Part shown: positions 35,381 through 45,177 of the stretch, piece after piece | Position numbering within the stretch: position 1 is the first letter of the stretch | Layout of the letters: every line of letters starts with the position of its first letter | From: Comamonadaceae bacterium OS-1 | GTDB taxonomy: Bacteria; Pseudomonadota; Gammaproteobacteria; Burkholderiales; Burkholderiaceae_C | Assembly (NCBI GenBank): GCA_027923965.1 | Contig: AP026969.1 | Span: 3,906,001-3,970,000 of the forward strand | Direction: 5' to 3' | Length of the DNA stretch: 64,000 nucleotides | Notes under the pieces: generated by a model | Told to the model about the DNA's origin: nothing | Database searches by the model: none | The model's input: the letters and a program-made list of their open reading frames with translations, nothing else | Made by a program: the position numbers and the translations under genes

Positions 35381-36739
35381 TCAATCCACGCGCATCTGCG
35401 GCGGGCTGATGTCGCCAAAGCCCCGGGAGGCGGTAGGTGCCAGGCTCTTGGCAACACTGGCCCGCGGCGGGCACGCGCCGCTCTGGATAAAGCCCAAAGC
35501 GGCGGCGGTGCGCGACTCGGCCGGGTCACCCAGCGGGTGGTCCAGGTCGTCGGCGACGGCGCAGGTGGGGGCAAACCCGGCGCTGAAGTCCGAGAAGTTC
35601 AGCGCATTGGCCACCACGATATTCACCGCGTTGTAGGTGGTGCCGCAGGCATCCACCGGCTGGAACGCATACGGCTTGCCGTAGGTGGTGTCGCCGATGG
35701 TGACCACGGTTTTGTAGGGCCGCAGGGCGTTGATCACCAGTTCGCTGGCCGACGCAGTGCTGGGCGAGGTGATGACGATCACCCGGGCCAGATTGTCCAG
35801 CGGCGCGGTGGGCAGGCCGCCGCTGGTGCCCACAAAGTTCTGGGTGAAGTTGCTGGCGGTGTGCTTGGCGTTGAACTGGTACTGGGCAAACACCTTGCCG
35901 GTCTGTGCCGACCCGGCCACCAGGCCCGCCAGGTAGCGCGCCTGCTGGGTGCTGCCACCGCCGTTGTAGCGCAGGTCGAGCACCAGTTCGGTGATGCCCG
36001 CCGTACGGAATCGGTCAAACGCCGCACCCATCGCCGCAGCCCCGGAAGCAATGAACTCCTGGTACATCAAATACCCGGTTGCGGCCCCGTTGGGGGCCGT
36101 GAGCACCGCCACGGTGTTGACCGGGCTGAGCGCATAGGTGGCCGAAGGCACGGTGAAGCTGCGCTGGGTACCCGCCGCGTTGCGCACCACGAATGTACGG
36201 GCCACGCCGGTGGTGTCCACCGCGGCCAGCCCGCCATTGGCAATCTCCACCGAGGTTTTGCCGTCGATGCTGACGATGCGGTCACCACGCTGCAAACCTG
36301 CCAGGCCCACCGGGCTCAGCGGCTCCACCAGCCGCACAGCCAGCGTGGTGCGGGCGGCGTCCAGCCAGTCCAGCGCGTAGCCATAGCCGGTGCGGGTGCC
36401 GTCCACGTAAAACTGGTTGGCGCTGGCCGTGGTCTGGCTGTAGCTGTAGCGGTCGGTGGGCTGGTACAGCAGTGCATCAAAGTACGCGTCCATGCTGGTG
36501 GCGGCCGCGTTGGGCACGCCCTGCCTGTCGTACCAGAAATACGCGTCGGTCATGTAGTCGCGCAGCCAGGCCCGCTGGCCCGACACATCGCAACTGGCCG
36601 GGTTGCCGGGGTAGCCCGACGCGACCGGGGCCACACTGCCACCGCTACCACTGCCACTGCTGCCACCGATGTCACCACCGCCTCCACAGCCCGCCAACAC
36701 CACCAGACCCACCACGCCCGCACAAGCCAAACTACGCAT
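35381..36739 (-). CDS. S41-family C-terminal processing peptidase, lipoprotein
   Basis: Predicted outer-envelope lipoprotein (452 residues) with lipobox VVLAGC (about 12-17) and a Gly/Ser-rich linker. A PDZ-like domain (about 120-195: GLAGLQRGDRIVSIDGKT) precedes the S41 protease domain, with LVLDLRYNGGGSTQQARYL and the catalytic Ser in TSPSTASASELVINAL, followed by the Lys region TTYGKPYAFQP. ATG 36739 is preferred because it gives a proper lipoprotein signal; the longer frame adds a non-secretory leader. It is on the same strand as, and upstream of, the polyene operon, with no visible tie to it. Confidence 0.87.
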   Translation of the reverse strand: MRSLACAGVVGLVVLAGCGGGGDIGGSSGSGSGGSVAPVASGYPGNPASCDVSGQRAWLRDYMTDAYFWYDRQGVPNAAATSMDAYFDALLYQPTDRYSYSQTTASANQFYVDGTRTGYGYALDWLDAARTTLAVRLVEPLSPVGLAGLQRGDRIVSIDGKTSVEIANGGLAAVDTTGVARTFVVRNAAGTQRSFTVPSATYALSPVNTVAVLTAPNGAATGYLMYQEFIASGAAAMGAAFDRFRTAGITELVLDLRYNGGGSTQQARYLAGLVAGSAQTGKVFAQYQFNAKHTASNFTQNFVGTSGGLPTAPLDNLARVIVITSPSTASASELVINALRPYKTVVTIGDTTYGKPYAFQPVDACGTTYNAVNIVVANALNFSDFSAGFAPTCAVADDLDHPLGDPAESRTAAALGFIQSGACPPRASVAKSLAPTASRGFGDISPPQMRVD

Positions 36740-37111
36740 AGACCCTGCCTTCAAAATAAATGGAGATCGCAGTGTCGTATACATCCACCCTTCAAGATTC
36801 AGTGTGTCGATGATGTAACGCGCAAGCAGAACAACCAGGCCTCCATACAGTTTTGTATTTTTAGGCCATTTTTCAGGCATTAAATAAGGCCTCTGCGCTC
36901 ATGGATAAAGCGTGAAAAGCTATCTATTTTTTACCTAAATACCATAGCAATCAGGGCGGAAGAACGCGACAAGGCCAAGCCGCATTCATCCCCCATTTGG
37001 AGGATGTTTGCCGCCCAGCCCCCATCCCTGGGTGCAGCAGGACAGCGGAAATCCGCCACCCCATAAAATCGTCTCCCCTGCTTGATAACTACAAGCCACC
37101 CGGCTACCCCC
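36740..37111. other. Gene-free divergent spacer with repeat copy E
   Basis: Spacer between the diverging S41 peptidase and COG2509 flavoprotein genes. Palindromic repeat copy E occupies about 36882-36931 (TAAATAAGGCCTCTGCGC, then ATGGATAAAGCG and AAAAGCTATCTA). The part next to the peptidase is AT-rich and may hold its promoter. No RNA gene or other motif is apparent. Confidence 0.6.
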
Positions 37112-38743
37112 ATGATCCGCATCTCCGAACTCAAACTCCCGCTGGCCCACGCCGAAGAGGCCCTGCCCGCCCTGGTGGCCCACACCCTGGGTCTGGCCCC
37201 CGCGCAGATTGCGCACTTCAGCGTCTTCAAACGCAGCTTCGATGCCCGCAAGGCCGAGCTGTTGACGGTCTATATCGTGGATGTGGCGCTGCACAGTGCC
37301 GTCCAAGAGGCTGAGCTGCTGCGCCAGCACCCCGACAACCCGCACCTGCGCCCCAGCCCCGACATGGTCTACCACCCCGTGGGCCAGGCACCTGCGGGGC
37401 TCGCCATCCGTCCGGTGGTGGTCGGCTTCGGCCCCTGCGGCATCTTCGCGGCGCTGGTGCTAGCGCAGATGGGCTTCAAACCCATCGTGCTGGAGCGCGG
37501 CACCACGGTGCGCCAGCGCACGCAAGACACCTGGGGCCTGTGGCGCAAGAACGTGCTCAAGCCCGAGAGCAATGTGCAGTTTGGCGAAGGCGGCGCAGGC
37601 ACCTTCTCCGACGGCAAGCTGTACAGCCAGATCAAGGACCCGCGCTTTCTGGGCCGCAAGGTGATGCAGGAGTTTGTGAAAGCCGGTGCGCCCGAAGAAA
37701 TCCTGGTGGCCGCGCACCCGCACATCGGCACCTTCAAGCTGGTCAAGGTGGTGGAGCATCTGCGCGAGCAGATCATCGCGCTGGGCGGCGAAGTGCGGTT
37801 TGAGCAGCGCGTGACCGACGTGGACATTGTGGATGGCCACATGCGCGGCCTGACCGTGCTGAACCAGGCCACCGGCGAAACCTCCGAGCTGCGCGCCGAC
37901 CACGTGGTGCTGGCCCTGGGCCACAGCTCGCGCGACACCTTCGCCATGCTGCATGCGCGCGGTGTGTACGTGGAGGCCAAGCCGTTTTCCATCGGTTTCC
38001 GCATCGAGCACCCGCAAAGCCTGATCGACCGCGCCCGTTGGGGCCGCCACGCGGGCCACCCGCTGCTGGGCGCGGCCGACTACAAGCTGGTGCACCACGC
38101 CAGCAACGGACGTGCCGTCTACAGCTTTTGCATGTGCCCCGGCGGCACCGTGGTGGCCGCCACCAGCGAGCCGGGCCGCGTGGTCACCAACGGCATGAGC
38201 CAGTATTCGCGCAACGAGCGCAATGCCAATGCGGGCATTGTGGTGGGCATCACCCCCGAAGACTTCCCCGGTACCCACGCGCTGGCCGGCATCGACCTGC
38301 AGCGCCAACTCGAATCCCACGCCTACGTGCTGGGCGGCAGCAGCTACGAAGCCCCCGGCCAGCTAGTGGGCGACTTCATCGCCGGGCGCGCCTCCAGCCA
38401 GCTCGGCAGCGTGGAACCCTCGTACAAACCGGGGGTCAAGCTGGGCGACCTGCACAGCGCCCTGCCCGCCTACGCCATAGCAGCCATCCGCGAGGCCCTG
38501 CCCGCCTTTGGCCGCAAGATCAAGGGCTTTGACCTGCCGGACGCCGTGCTGACCGGTGTGGAAACCCGCACCTCCTCGCCCATCAAGATGACCCGCGGCG
38601 AAGACTTCCAAAGCCTGAGCGTGCGCGGCCTGTACCCGGCGGGCGAAGGCGCCAGCTACGCGGGCGGCATTTTGTCGGCCGGGGTGGATGGCATCAAGGT
38701 GGCCGAGGCGGTGGCGCGGAGCCTGCTGGGACAAAATTTATAA
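37112..38743 (+). CDS. COG2509 family FAD-dependent oxidoreductase
   Basis: Uncharacterised but widespread flavoprotein, 543 residues. An N-terminal alpha/beta module of about 90 residues (FKRSFDARKAELLTVYIVDV) precedes the FAD-binding GFGPCGIFAALVLAQMG (about 109-125), VQFGEGGAGTFSDGKLYS (about 160-177), ALGHSSRDTF and the C-terminal PAGEGASYAGGILSAGVDG. Reaction and substrate are not known. ATG 37112 gives the family start MIRISELKLPL. The stop codon sits at the edge of repeat copy F. Confidence 0.88.
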   Translation: MIRISELKLPLAHAEEALPALVAHTLGLAPAQIAHFSVFKRSFDARKAELLTVYIVDVALHSAVQEAELLRQHPDNPHLRPSPDMVYHPVGQAPAGLAIRPVVVGFGPCGIFAALVLAQMGFKPIVLERGTTVRQRTQDTWGLWRKNVLKPESNVQFGEGGAGTFSDGKLYSQIKDPRFLGRKVMQEFVKAGAPEEILVAAHPHIGTFKLVKVVEHLREQIIALGGEVRFEQRVTDVDIVDGHMRGLTVLNQATGETSELRADHVVLALGHSSRDTFAMLHARGVYVEAKPFSIGFRIEHPQSLIDRARWGRHAGHPLLGAADYKLVHHASNGRAVYSFCMCPGGTVVAATSEPGRVVTNGMSQYSRNERNANAGIVVGITPEDFPGTHALAGIDLQRQLESHAYVLGGSSYEAPGQLVGDFIAGRASSQLGSVEPSYKPGVKLGDLHSALPAYAIAAIREALPAFGRKIKGFDLPDAVLTGVETRTSSPIKMTRGEDFQSLSVRGLYPAGEGASYAGGILSAGVDGIKVAEAVARSLLGQNL

Positions 38744-38793
38744 GGAATTGGCCCCTGACGCCCATTCCTAGAGCGTGAGCAGCTCCTAAAAAC
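38742..38793. repeat. Dispersed palindromic repeat, copy F
   Basis: Degenerate member: AATTGGCCCCTGACGCCCA, then TTCCTAGAGCGTGAGCAGC and TCCTAAAAA. It begins at the flavoprotein stop codon. The remaining 38794-39043 spacer before hutC shows no gene; a T-arm-like hairpin there is treated as chance. Confidence 0.6.
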
Positions 38794-39043
38794 AGAGCAA
38801 CCATTGCCCACCCTGGCCCCGATGTTGCTAGTGGTAAACCTCTCCACATGGTTGCGGGTATGTGCCAGGGGGCCAGTCGGGCCAGCGCCGCGCAGACGCA
38901 AGACACCAGGCAGGTGCCGGGCATGTCGTGCTCGACCGGGTTCAAGCCCCGGTCGCCAGGCATCGCGGTACGCCATACCATCACACACCACACCGAGGCG
39001 AAGGTGGCAGACCATGGGAGCCCTGCCCTGTTATCGTAGTCCC

Positions 39044-39811
39044 ATGCCCGCAAAACGCACTTCTCCTCCGGCCTCCGCCGCCTCCACGCCGCCCATGGTG
39101 CGCTACCAGCACATCAAGGACTTTGTGGCCGGCAAGATCCAGGACGGCACCTGGTCCCCCGGCGACCGCCTGCCGTCCGAAAACGACCTGGTGCTGCAGT
39201 TCGGCATGTCGCGCATGACCGTCAACCGCGCGCTGCGCGAGCTGCAGGAGCAGGGCCGCATCCGCCGCGTAGCCGGGGTGGGCAGCTTTGTGGCCGACGA
39301 CAAACCCCAGGCCAACCTGCTGCAGATCGCCCGCCTGGCCGACGACATCCGCCGTCGCGGCCACGACTACCAGTGCCAGATGGTCACCCACGAGCGCATT
39401 TCGGCCACGCTGGAAGTGGCGGCCGCTTTGGGCCTGCACACCGGCGAGTCGGTGTTCCATACCGTCTGCGTGCACCTGGAAGACGGCGTGGCCATGCAGC
39501 TCGAAGACCGCTTCGTCAACCCGCGCATGGCCCCCGAGTTCGGCAACCAGGATTTCAGCCAGGAGCAGCCCTCCGACTACCTGGTGCGCACCGTGCTGTT
39601 CGACCAGATGGAGCACGTGGTGGACGCCGTGCTGCCCAGCGCCGAGCAGGCCGCCCTGCTGCAAATGGATGCACACCAGCCCTGCCTGCTGCTGACCCGC
39701 CGCACCTGGATGCGCGATGTCCCCATCACCCTGGTGCGCTGCCTGCACCCCGGCGCACGCTACCGGCTGGGCAGCCGTTTCCGTACCGATGGGAATGCGG
39801 TGACCAGCTGA
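39044..39811 (+). CDS. hutC: Histidine-utilisation repressor HutC (GntR/UTRA)
   Basis: Repressor of the hut genes, released by urocanate in characterised systems. The 255-residue protein has a GntR winged helix (about 20-85: GDRLPSENDLVLQFGMSRMT) and a C-terminal UTRA ligand domain (about 100-250: LEDGVAMQLEDRFVNPRMAP, then LTRRTWMRDVPITLVRCLHPG; only the first part of each is quoted as diagnostic). ATG 39044 is chosen because the upstream frame is low-complexity. It stands directly before hutU; a hairpin terminator and a palindromic operator lie between them. Confidence 0.93.
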   Translation: MPAKRTSPPASAASTPPMVRYQHIKDFVAGKIQDGTWSPGDRLPSENDLVLQFGMSRMTVNRALRELQEQGRIRRVAGVGSFVADDKPQANLLQIARLADDIRRRGHDYQCQMVTHERISATLEVAAALGLHTGESVFHTVCVHLEDGVAMQLEDRFVNPRMAPEFGNQDFSQEQPSDYLVRTVLFDQMEHVVDAVLPSAEQAALLQMDAHQPCLLLTRRTWMRDVPITLVRCLHPGARYRLGSRFRTDGNAVTS

Positions 39812-39832
39812 AAAGGAGATTTCTCCTTTTTT
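39811..39832 (+). terminator. Hairpin and T-run after hutC
   Basis: AAAAGGAGA and TCTCCTTTT arms separated by two T, running into TTTTTT. It begins at the last base of the hutC stop codon. The stem is short and only moderately GC-rich, so it may attenuate rather than stop transcription into hutU. Confidence 0.65.
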
Positions 39833-39839
39833 GCGTGAG

Positions 39840-39851
39840 CTGTATATACAG
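39840..39851. promoter_or_regulatory. Probable HutC operator upstream of hutU
   Basis: CTGTATATACAG is a perfect 12-base palindrome about 70 bases before the hutU start. GntR/HutC-type repressors bind such TGTATATACA-like palindromes, and its place between hutC and hutU fits control of the U-H-D-I genes. Confidence 0.72.
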
Positions 39852-39921
39852 GATTAGACAAGTTATTTAAAATTGCTGCACCACCGCTCTAGTGCCCCCT
39901 TTTTAATTAGGAATTGCCGCC

Positions 39922-41622
39922 ATGACCACCACCCTTCAAGACCCCCGCTTCGATGCCAGCCGCGTCATCCGCGCCCCGCGTGGCAGCACACTGACCTGCA
40001 AAAACTGGATTGCCGAGGCGGCCTACCGCATGCTGCAAAACAACCTCGATGCCGAGGTGGCCGAAGACCCGAAAAACCTGGTGGTCTACGGCGGCATTGG
40101 CCGCGCCGCCCGCAACTGGGCCTGCTTTGACCAGATCCTGGCCTCGCTGAAAGTTTTGGAAGAGGATGAGACCCTGCTGATCCAGTCTGGCAAGCCGGTC
40201 GGCGTGTTCAAAACCCACGCCAACGCCCCCCGCGTGCTGATCGCCAACTCCAACCTGGTGCCCCAGTGGGCCAATTGGGAGCACTTCCACGAACTCGACC
40301 GCAAAGGCCTGTTCATGTACGGCCAGATGACGGCAGGCAGCTGGATCTACATCGGCAGCCAGGGTATCGTGCAAGGCACCTTTGAGACCTTTGTCGAAGC
40401 GGGCAAGCAACACTACAACAACGACTGGGCGGGCAAATGGATTTTGACCGCGGGCCTGGGCGGCATGGGCGGCGCGCAACCCCTGGCCGCCACGCTGGCC
40501 GGGGCCGTGTCGCTGAACATCGAATGCCAGCAAAGCAGCATCGACTTCCGCCTGCGCACCCGCTACGTGGACAAGCAGGCCCGCGACATCGACCATGCAC
40601 TCGAACTCATCGCGCAGCATTGCGCCGCCAAGGAAGCCGTGTCCATCGCCCTGCTGGGCAACGCCGCCGAGGTGCTGCCCGAGCTGGTGAAACGTGCAAA
40701 AGCGGGCGCTATCCGCCCCGACCTGGTGACCGACCAAACCTCGGCCCACGATCTGGTCAACGGCTACCTGCCCACCGGCTGGAGCGTGGCCGACTGGAAG
40801 GCCGCGCAAAAAGACCCGGCCCAGCACGCCGCCTTGACCGCCGCCGCCGCCCAGGGTTGCGCCGTGCACGTGCAAGCCATGCTGGACTTCCAGGCCATGG
40901 GCATCCCCACGGTGGACTATGGCAACAACATCCGCCAGGTGGCCTTTGACACCGGCGTGAAGAACGCCTTCGACTTCCCCGGCTTTGTGCCCGCCTACAT
41001 CCGCCCCATGTTCTGCGAAGGCAAGGGGCCGTTTCGCTGGGTGGCCTTGTCGGGCGACCCGGAAGACATCTTCAAGACCGATGCCAAGATCAAGGAACTC
41101 TTCCCCGACAACCACCACACCCACCGCTGGCTGGACATGGCGCGCGAACGCATCGCCTTCCAGGGTCTACCCGCACGCATTTGCTGGCTGGGCCTGGGCG
41201 AGCGCCACATTGCCGGTCTGGCCTTCAACGAGATGGTGAAAAACGGCGAACTCAAAGCCCCCATCGTGATTGGCCGCGACCACCTGGACACGGGTTCTGT
41301 CGCCAGCCCGAACCGCGAAACCGAATCCATGATGGACGGCACCGATGCAGTGAGTGACTGGCCACTGCTGAACGCCCTGCTCAACACTGCGGGTGGTGCC
41401 AGCTGGGTCAGCTTGCACCACGGCGGCGGGGTGGGCATGGGCTACTCGCAGCACTCGGGCATGGTGATCGTGGCCGACGGCACGGATGCCGCCGCCAAGC
41501 GCCTTGCCCGCGTACTGGTCAACGACAGCGGCAGCGGCGTGATGCGCCACGCCGATGCGGGCTACGAGATCGCCATTGCCACGGCCAAGAAGCAGGGCCT
41601 GAACCTGCCCATGGTGAAATAA
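39922..41622 (+). CDS. hutU: Urocanate hydratase (urocanase)
   Basis: NAD-dependent enzyme that converts urocanate to imidazolonepropionate, the second step of histidine breakdown. The 566-residue protein is full length. It shows [15 protein letters not shown] near residue 55, the NAD-binding [20 protein letters not shown] (about 174-193), the catalytic-cysteine region [16 protein letters not shown], and the C-terminal [24 protein letters not shown] precedes the ATG. It is the first structural gene of the hut operon. Confidence 0.97.
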   Translation: MTTTLQDPRFDASRVIRAPRGSTLTCKNWIAEAAYRMLQNNLDAEVAEDPKNLVVYGGIGRAARNWACFDQILASLKVLEEDETLLIQSGKPVGVFKTHANAPRVLIANSNLVPQWANWEHFHELDRKGLFMYGQMTAGSWIYIGSQGIVQGTFETFVEAGKQHYNNDWAGKWILTAGLGGMGGAQPLAATLAGAVSLNIECQQSSIDFRLRTRYVDKQARDIDHALELIAQHCAAKEAVSIALLGNAAEVLPELVKRAKAGAIRPDLVTDQTSAHDLVNGYLPTGWSVADWKAAQKDPAQHAALTAAAAQGCAVHVQAMLDFQAMGIPTVDYGNNIRQVAFDTGVKNAFDFPGFVPAYIRPMFCEGKGPFRWVALSGDPEDIFKTDAKIKELFPDNHHTHRWLDMARERIAFQGLPARICWLGLGERHIAGLAFNEMVKNGELKAPIVIGRDHLDTGSVASPNRETESMMDGTDAVSDWPLLNALLNTAGGASWVSLHHGGGVGMGYSQHSGMVIVADGTDAAAKRLARVLVNDSGSGVMRHADAGYEIAIATAKKQGLNLPMVK

Positions 41623-41634
41623 GGCATTTGCTCT

Positions 41635-41690
41635 TTTATTCATAGCTACTCTCGACCACTCCATAAGCGCTAGCGGCCTATTTGGTTTAA
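41635..41690. repeat. Dispersed palindromic repeat, copy G
   Basis: CATAGCTACTCTCGACCAC, then TCCATAAGCGCTAGCGGCCT and TTAAAAATG. It fills the hutU-hutH gap and ends at the hutH start codon, so the hutH ribosome site region is made of repeat sequence. Confidence 0.7.
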
Positions 41691-41692
41691 AA

Positions 41693-43180
41693 ATGTCCTC
41701 CATCACCCTTGGCGATACACCCCTAGGCTTGCGCGATCTGGTGGCCGTGGCCCGCGATGGTGCGCGGCTGGAGATCTCCGCCGCCGCCTGGAGCCGCATC
41801 GCCAACGCCCAGGCCATCGTGCAGCGCATCGTGGCCAGCGGCGAGCGGGCCTACGGCATCAGCACCGGGCTGGGAGCCTTGAGCCAGGTGCTGTTGCACG
41901 GCGACCAGTTGGCGCAGTTATCCCGCAACACCTTGCTCAGCCACGCCTGCGGGGTCGGCCCGTTGCTGAGCGAGGCGCAAACCCGCGCCATCCTGGTGGC
42001 GGCGCTGGCCAACTTCTGCCAGGGCTATTCGGGTCTGCAGCCCAAGGTGGTGGAAGGGCTGCAGGCGCTGCTGAACCTGCACATCACCCCCTGCGTGCCC
42101 TCGCAGGGTTCGGTGGGCTACCTCACCCACATGGCCCATATCAGCGTGGCGCTGCTGGGCGTGGGCGATGTGCGCTGGCAGGGACGCACCCTTCCCGCCG
42201 CCGAGGCACTGGCCGCCAATGGCCTGCAGCCGCTGGTGCTGGGCGCGAAGGACGGCCTGTGCCTGGTCAATGGCACGCCCTGCATGACCGGCCTGGCCGC
42301 GCTGGCTCTGGCCGACATCGAACGCCTGGCCGACTGGGCCGACGTGACCGGGGCCATGGGTTTTGAAGCCCTGAAGGGGCAAATCGCAGCATTCGATGCC
42401 GACATCCTGGCCCTCAAACCCCACCCCGGCATGCAGCACGTAGGCCAGCGTTTGCGCAGCCTGCTGGCGGGCAGCGAGGTGATCGCCAGCAGCTACGGGC
42501 TGCGCACGCAAGACGCACTCAGCCTGCGCTCCATGCCGCAGATCCACGGTGCCTGCCGCGACCAGATCGCCCATGCGGCGAAACAGATCGAAACCGAACT
42601 CAACTCCGCCACCGACAACCCGCTGCTGCTGGGCACGCCCGAGGCCTACCGCGTGATGTCGCAAGCCAACCCGCACGGCGAGTCGGTGGCCATGGCCTGC
42701 GACCTGCTGCGCATTGCGGCAGCCGAGCTGGGCGGCGTGGCCGAGCGGCGGCTGGACCGGCTGGTGAACCCGGTGCTCAGCGGCCTGCCTGCGTTTCTGG
42801 TAGCCGAGCCGGGCGTGAACTCGGGCCTGATGATTGCGCAGTACACCGCCGCCTCGCTGGTAGCCGAAAACCGCCGCCTGGCCCAGCCGGTGGTGGTGGA
42901 CAACTTCGTCACCTCCGGCGGGCAGGAAGACCACCTGAGCCTGGGCACCACCGCCGCGCTGGACCTGCACCGGTCGCTGGAAAACCTCACCCAAATCCTG
43001 GCCATCGAATACCTGCTGGCCGCCCAGGCGCTGGAGTTTTTGAAAGACCAACGTTTTGGCGAAGGCACAGGCCGGGCCTGGCAGTGGCTGCGACAGCACG
43101 TGCCCTCTTTCGATGCCGACCGTTTTTTAGCCCCCGATATTGCGCAAGCCGCCACGCTGCTGCGCACGCCCTTCGCATGA
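41693..43180 (+). CDS. hutH: HutH-like ammonia-lyase fold protein lacking the MIO triad
   Basis: Placed where histidine ammonia-lyase is expected (histidine to urocanate). The 495-residue protein aligns along its length with the family: YGISTGLGAL (about 53-62), LLSHACGVG, NGTPCMTGL, SLRSMPQIHGACRDQI and TSGGQEDHLSLG. However, where family members carry GSVGASGDLAPL, with Ala-Ser-Gly forming the MIO cofactor, this one reads PSQGSVGYLTHMAHI. The Tyr of the usual QDxYSLR segment is Leu (QDALSLR). There is no frameshift at either place. It may be inactive, work by another route, or have a different partner. The stop overlaps hutD (ATGA). Confidence 0.8.
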   Translation: MSSITLGDTPLGLRDLVAVARDGARLEISAAAWSRIANAQAIVQRIVASGERAYGISTGLGALSQVLLHGDQLAQLSRNTLLSHACGVGPLLSEAQTRAILVAALANFCQGYSGLQPKVVEGLQALLNLHITPCVPSQGSVGYLTHMAHISVALLGVGDVRWQGRTLPAAEALAANGLQPLVLGAKDGLCLVNGTPCMTGLAALALADIERLADWADVTGAMGFEALKGQIAAFDADILALKPHPGMQHVGQRLRSLLAGSEVIASSYGLRTQDALSLRSMPQIHGACRDQIAHAAKQIETELNSATDNPLLLGTPEAYRVMSQANPHGESVAMACDLLRIAAAELGGVAERRLDRLVNPVLSGLPAFLVAEPGVNSGLMIAQYTAASLVAENRRLAQPVVVDNFVTSGGQEDHLSLGTTAALDLHRSLENLTQILAIEYLLAAQALEFLKDQRFGEGTGRAWQWLRQHVPSFDADRFLAPDIAQAATLLRTPFA

Positions 43181-43737
43181 TCCACACATTCGACACTGCC
43201 GCCCTGCCCGCCACACCGTGGAAGAACGGCGGCGGCACCACGCGCGAGATCGTCTGCCAACCCATCGGTGCGGGCATGGACAGTTTTGACTGGCGGGTGA
43301 GCATCGCCACCATCGCCGCCGCCGGTCCGTTTTCGGCCTTTCCCGGTGTGGACCGGGTCATCACGTTGCTGGACGGTGCGGGTGTGCGGCTGTTTGGCGG
43401 TGGCATCGACCACCGGCTGGACACGCCCTGCGTGCCGTTTGCGTTCTCGGGCGACGTGGTGCTGGGCTGCGAACTGCTGGGCGGTGCATCGACCGATTTC
43501 AATGTGATGGTGCGGCGCGGGCGGGTGCGGGCCGAGGTGCGGGTGCTCAGCGCCGCGGAAGACATTTCCGCCCCCAGCGGCCTGCTGCTGGCGGTGCGCG
43601 GTAAATGGCAACTGGGCAATTTCCAATGTGCCCCCGGCCACGGGTTGTGGTGGGATACGCCTGTGCAATTCGCCGCCACACCGCAGACCGCCGACGTGCT
43701 GCTGGTCGCAGTCCATTTAAGAAAAATAGGCCCCTAG
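43177..43737 (+). CDS. hutD: HutD family cupin
   Basis: Small cupin-like protein (186 residues) found in hut operons; proposed to act as a control or governor on histidine breakdown rather than as a pathway enzyme. The family signature TPWKNGGGTTREI (about 13-25) and DWRVSIATIAAAGPFSAFPG (about 38-57) are clear. ATG 43177 overlaps the hutH stop by four bases. The last codons (RKIGP) and stop codon come from palindromic repeat copy H. Confidence 0.92.
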   Translation: MIHTFDTAALPATPWKNGGGTTREIVCQPIGAGMDSFDWRVSIATIAAAGPFSAFPGVDRVITLLDGAGVRLFGGGIDHRLDTPCVPFAFSGDVVLGCELLGGASTDFNVMVRRGRVRAEVRVLSAAEDISAPSGLLLAVRGKWQLGNFQCAPGHGLWWDTPVQFAATPQTADVLLVAVHLRKIGP

Positions 43738-43770
43738 CGCTTATTCCATAAGCGTAAGCAGCTCTTTATT
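43722..43770. repeat. Dispersed palindromic repeat, copy H (best-conserved copy)
   Basis: AAAAATAGGCCCCTAGCGCT, then TATTCCATAAGCGTAAGCAG and CTCTTTATT. CGCTTATTCCATAAGCG forms the central hairpin. It provides the hutD stop codon and lies just before hutI. Confidence 0.85.
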
Positions 43771-43784
43771 CCATAGTACATACC

Positions 43785-45011
43785 ATGCAACACCTCCCCT
43801 CTGTCGACGGCATCTGGCACCACCTGCGACTGGCCGATGGAGGTACGGCCAACGCCTTGGCGGTGCAGCACGGCCAGATCGTGTGGATGGGCGACATCGC
43901 CTCGCTGCCCGCCGACTTGCAAACCCTGCCCCGCACCGATGCCCGCAATGCGCTGGCCACGCCAGGCCTGGTGGATTGCCACACCCACCTGGTCTACGGC
44001 GGCCAGCGGGCGAATGAATTCGCGATGCGCTTGGCGGGCGCGAGCTACGAAGAAGTGGCGCAAGCCGGTGGCGGCATAGTCTCCAGCGTACGGGCCACCC
44101 GCGCCGCGAGTGAAAACGATTTGTACGCCCAGTCGGCCCCCCGCCTGCAGCAGTTGCTGGCCGAGGGCGTGTGCGCCATCGAGATCAAATCCGGCTACGG
44201 CCTGGCGCTGGAACACGAGCGCAAGCAGTTGCGCGTAGCCCGCCGTCTGGGCGAAGACTTCGGTGTGACCGTGCGCACCACCTTCTTGGGCGCGCACGCC
44301 CTGCCGCCCGAGTACGCGGGCCGCAGCCAGGAGTACATCAACGTCGTTTGCAATGAAATGCTGCCCGCCCTGGCCGCCGAGGGGCTGGTGGACGCGGTGG
44401 ACGTGTTCTGCGAGCGCATCGGCTTCTCGCTGGCCGAGACCGAGCAGGTGTTCCAGGCCGCGCAGCGCTTGGGCTTGCCGGTGAAGCTGCATGCGGAGCA
44501 ACTCTCCGACATGGGCGGCTCGGCCCTGTCGGCACGGTATGGGGCCTTATCAAACGATCACATCGAACACCTGTCTGTGGAAGGCATTGAAGCCATGCGC
44601 GCATCCGGCACGGTGGCCGTTTTGCTGCCCGGCGCGTACTACACGCTGCGCGACACGCACCTGCCGCCCATTGCCGCCCTGCGCGCCGCCGGTGTGCCCA
44701 TGGCCGTATCCACCGATCACAACCCCGGCACCTCGCCCACCCTGAGCCTGCTGCTGATGGCCAACATGGCCTGCACCCTGTTCCGCCTGACCGTGCCCGA
44801 GGCGCTGGCCGGCATCACCACCCACGCGGCCCGGGCCCTGGGCCTGCAAGACACGCACGGCACCCTGGCCGTGGGGCGGCCTGCCAACATCGTCCTGTGG
44901 GACCTGCAAGACCCCGCCGAGCTGGTCTACTGGCTGGCGCACCAGACTCCCCGCACCGTGATTCGGCAAGGGCGGGTGGCGGTGGATACCCTTGGGTTGC
45001 TGCAGCCATGA
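43785..45011 (+). CDS. hutI: Imidazolonepropionase
   Basis: Metal-dependent amidohydrolase that opens imidazolonepropionate to formiminoglutamate. 408 residues, full length, with the metal-binding [17 protein letters not shown] (about 64-80), [12 protein letters not shown], the second metal His in [13 protein letters not shown], and [11 protein letters not shown] (about 317-327) with the catalytic Asp. It is the last gene of the hut operon before the inserted mobile sequences. Confidence 0.96.
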   Translation: MQHLPSVDGIWHHLRLADGGTANALAVQHGQIVWMGDIASLPADLQTLPRTDARNALATPGLVDCHTHLVYGGQRANEFAMRLAGASYEEVAQAGGGIVSSVRATRAASENDLYAQSAPRLQQLLAEGVCAIEIKSGYGLALEHERKQLRVARRLGEDFGVTVRTTFLGAHALPPEYAGRSQEYINVVCNEMLPALAAEGLVDAVDVFCERIGFSLAETEQVFQAAQRLGLPVKLHAEQLSDMGGSALSARYGALSNDHIEHLSVEGIEAMRASGTVAVLLPGAYYTLRDTHLPPIAALRAAGVPMAVSTDHNPGTSPTLSLLLMANMACTLFRLTVPEALAGITTHAARALGLQDTHGTLAVGRPANIVLWDLQDPAELVYWLAHQTPRTVIRQGRVAVDTLGLLQP

Positions 45012-45021
45012 CGGGTGTAGC

Positions 45022-45104
45022 CAATGAGGGTCAGATCCCAATTGCGCGCGGGCTGCTGGCTGGAGAGAACCGGTGCTTCACGCATTTGGGCTCTGACCCT
45101 TATT
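45022..45104. repeat. GGGTCAGA-bounded inverted-repeat element 1
   Basis: CAATGAGGGTCAGA at the left end and TCTGACCCTTATTG at the right end pair with one mismatch, enclosing about 55 bases. A second element with the same inner words lies after hutG. Such units look like small non-autonomous REP/MITE-type sequences; no transposase is encoded. Confidence 0.65.
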
Positions 45105-45177
45105 GGCGGGTTGGCGTTAACAACGATCCCTGGCCGGGATGTGCCCCCGGCAGGGCAGTAACTTTTCTTTGCTTGGC

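Noticed and set aside
38934..38953. T-arm-like hairpin (GACCGGG TTCAAGC CCCGGTC) suggesting a tRNA
   Set aside because: No acceptor, D or anticodon arm can be drawn around it at the right distances, so it is probably a chance hairpin or a far-decayed fragment.
41623..41692. Attenuator or riboswitch between hutU and hutH
   Set aside because: The hairpin is explained by repeat copy G, and no known riboswitch core is visible.
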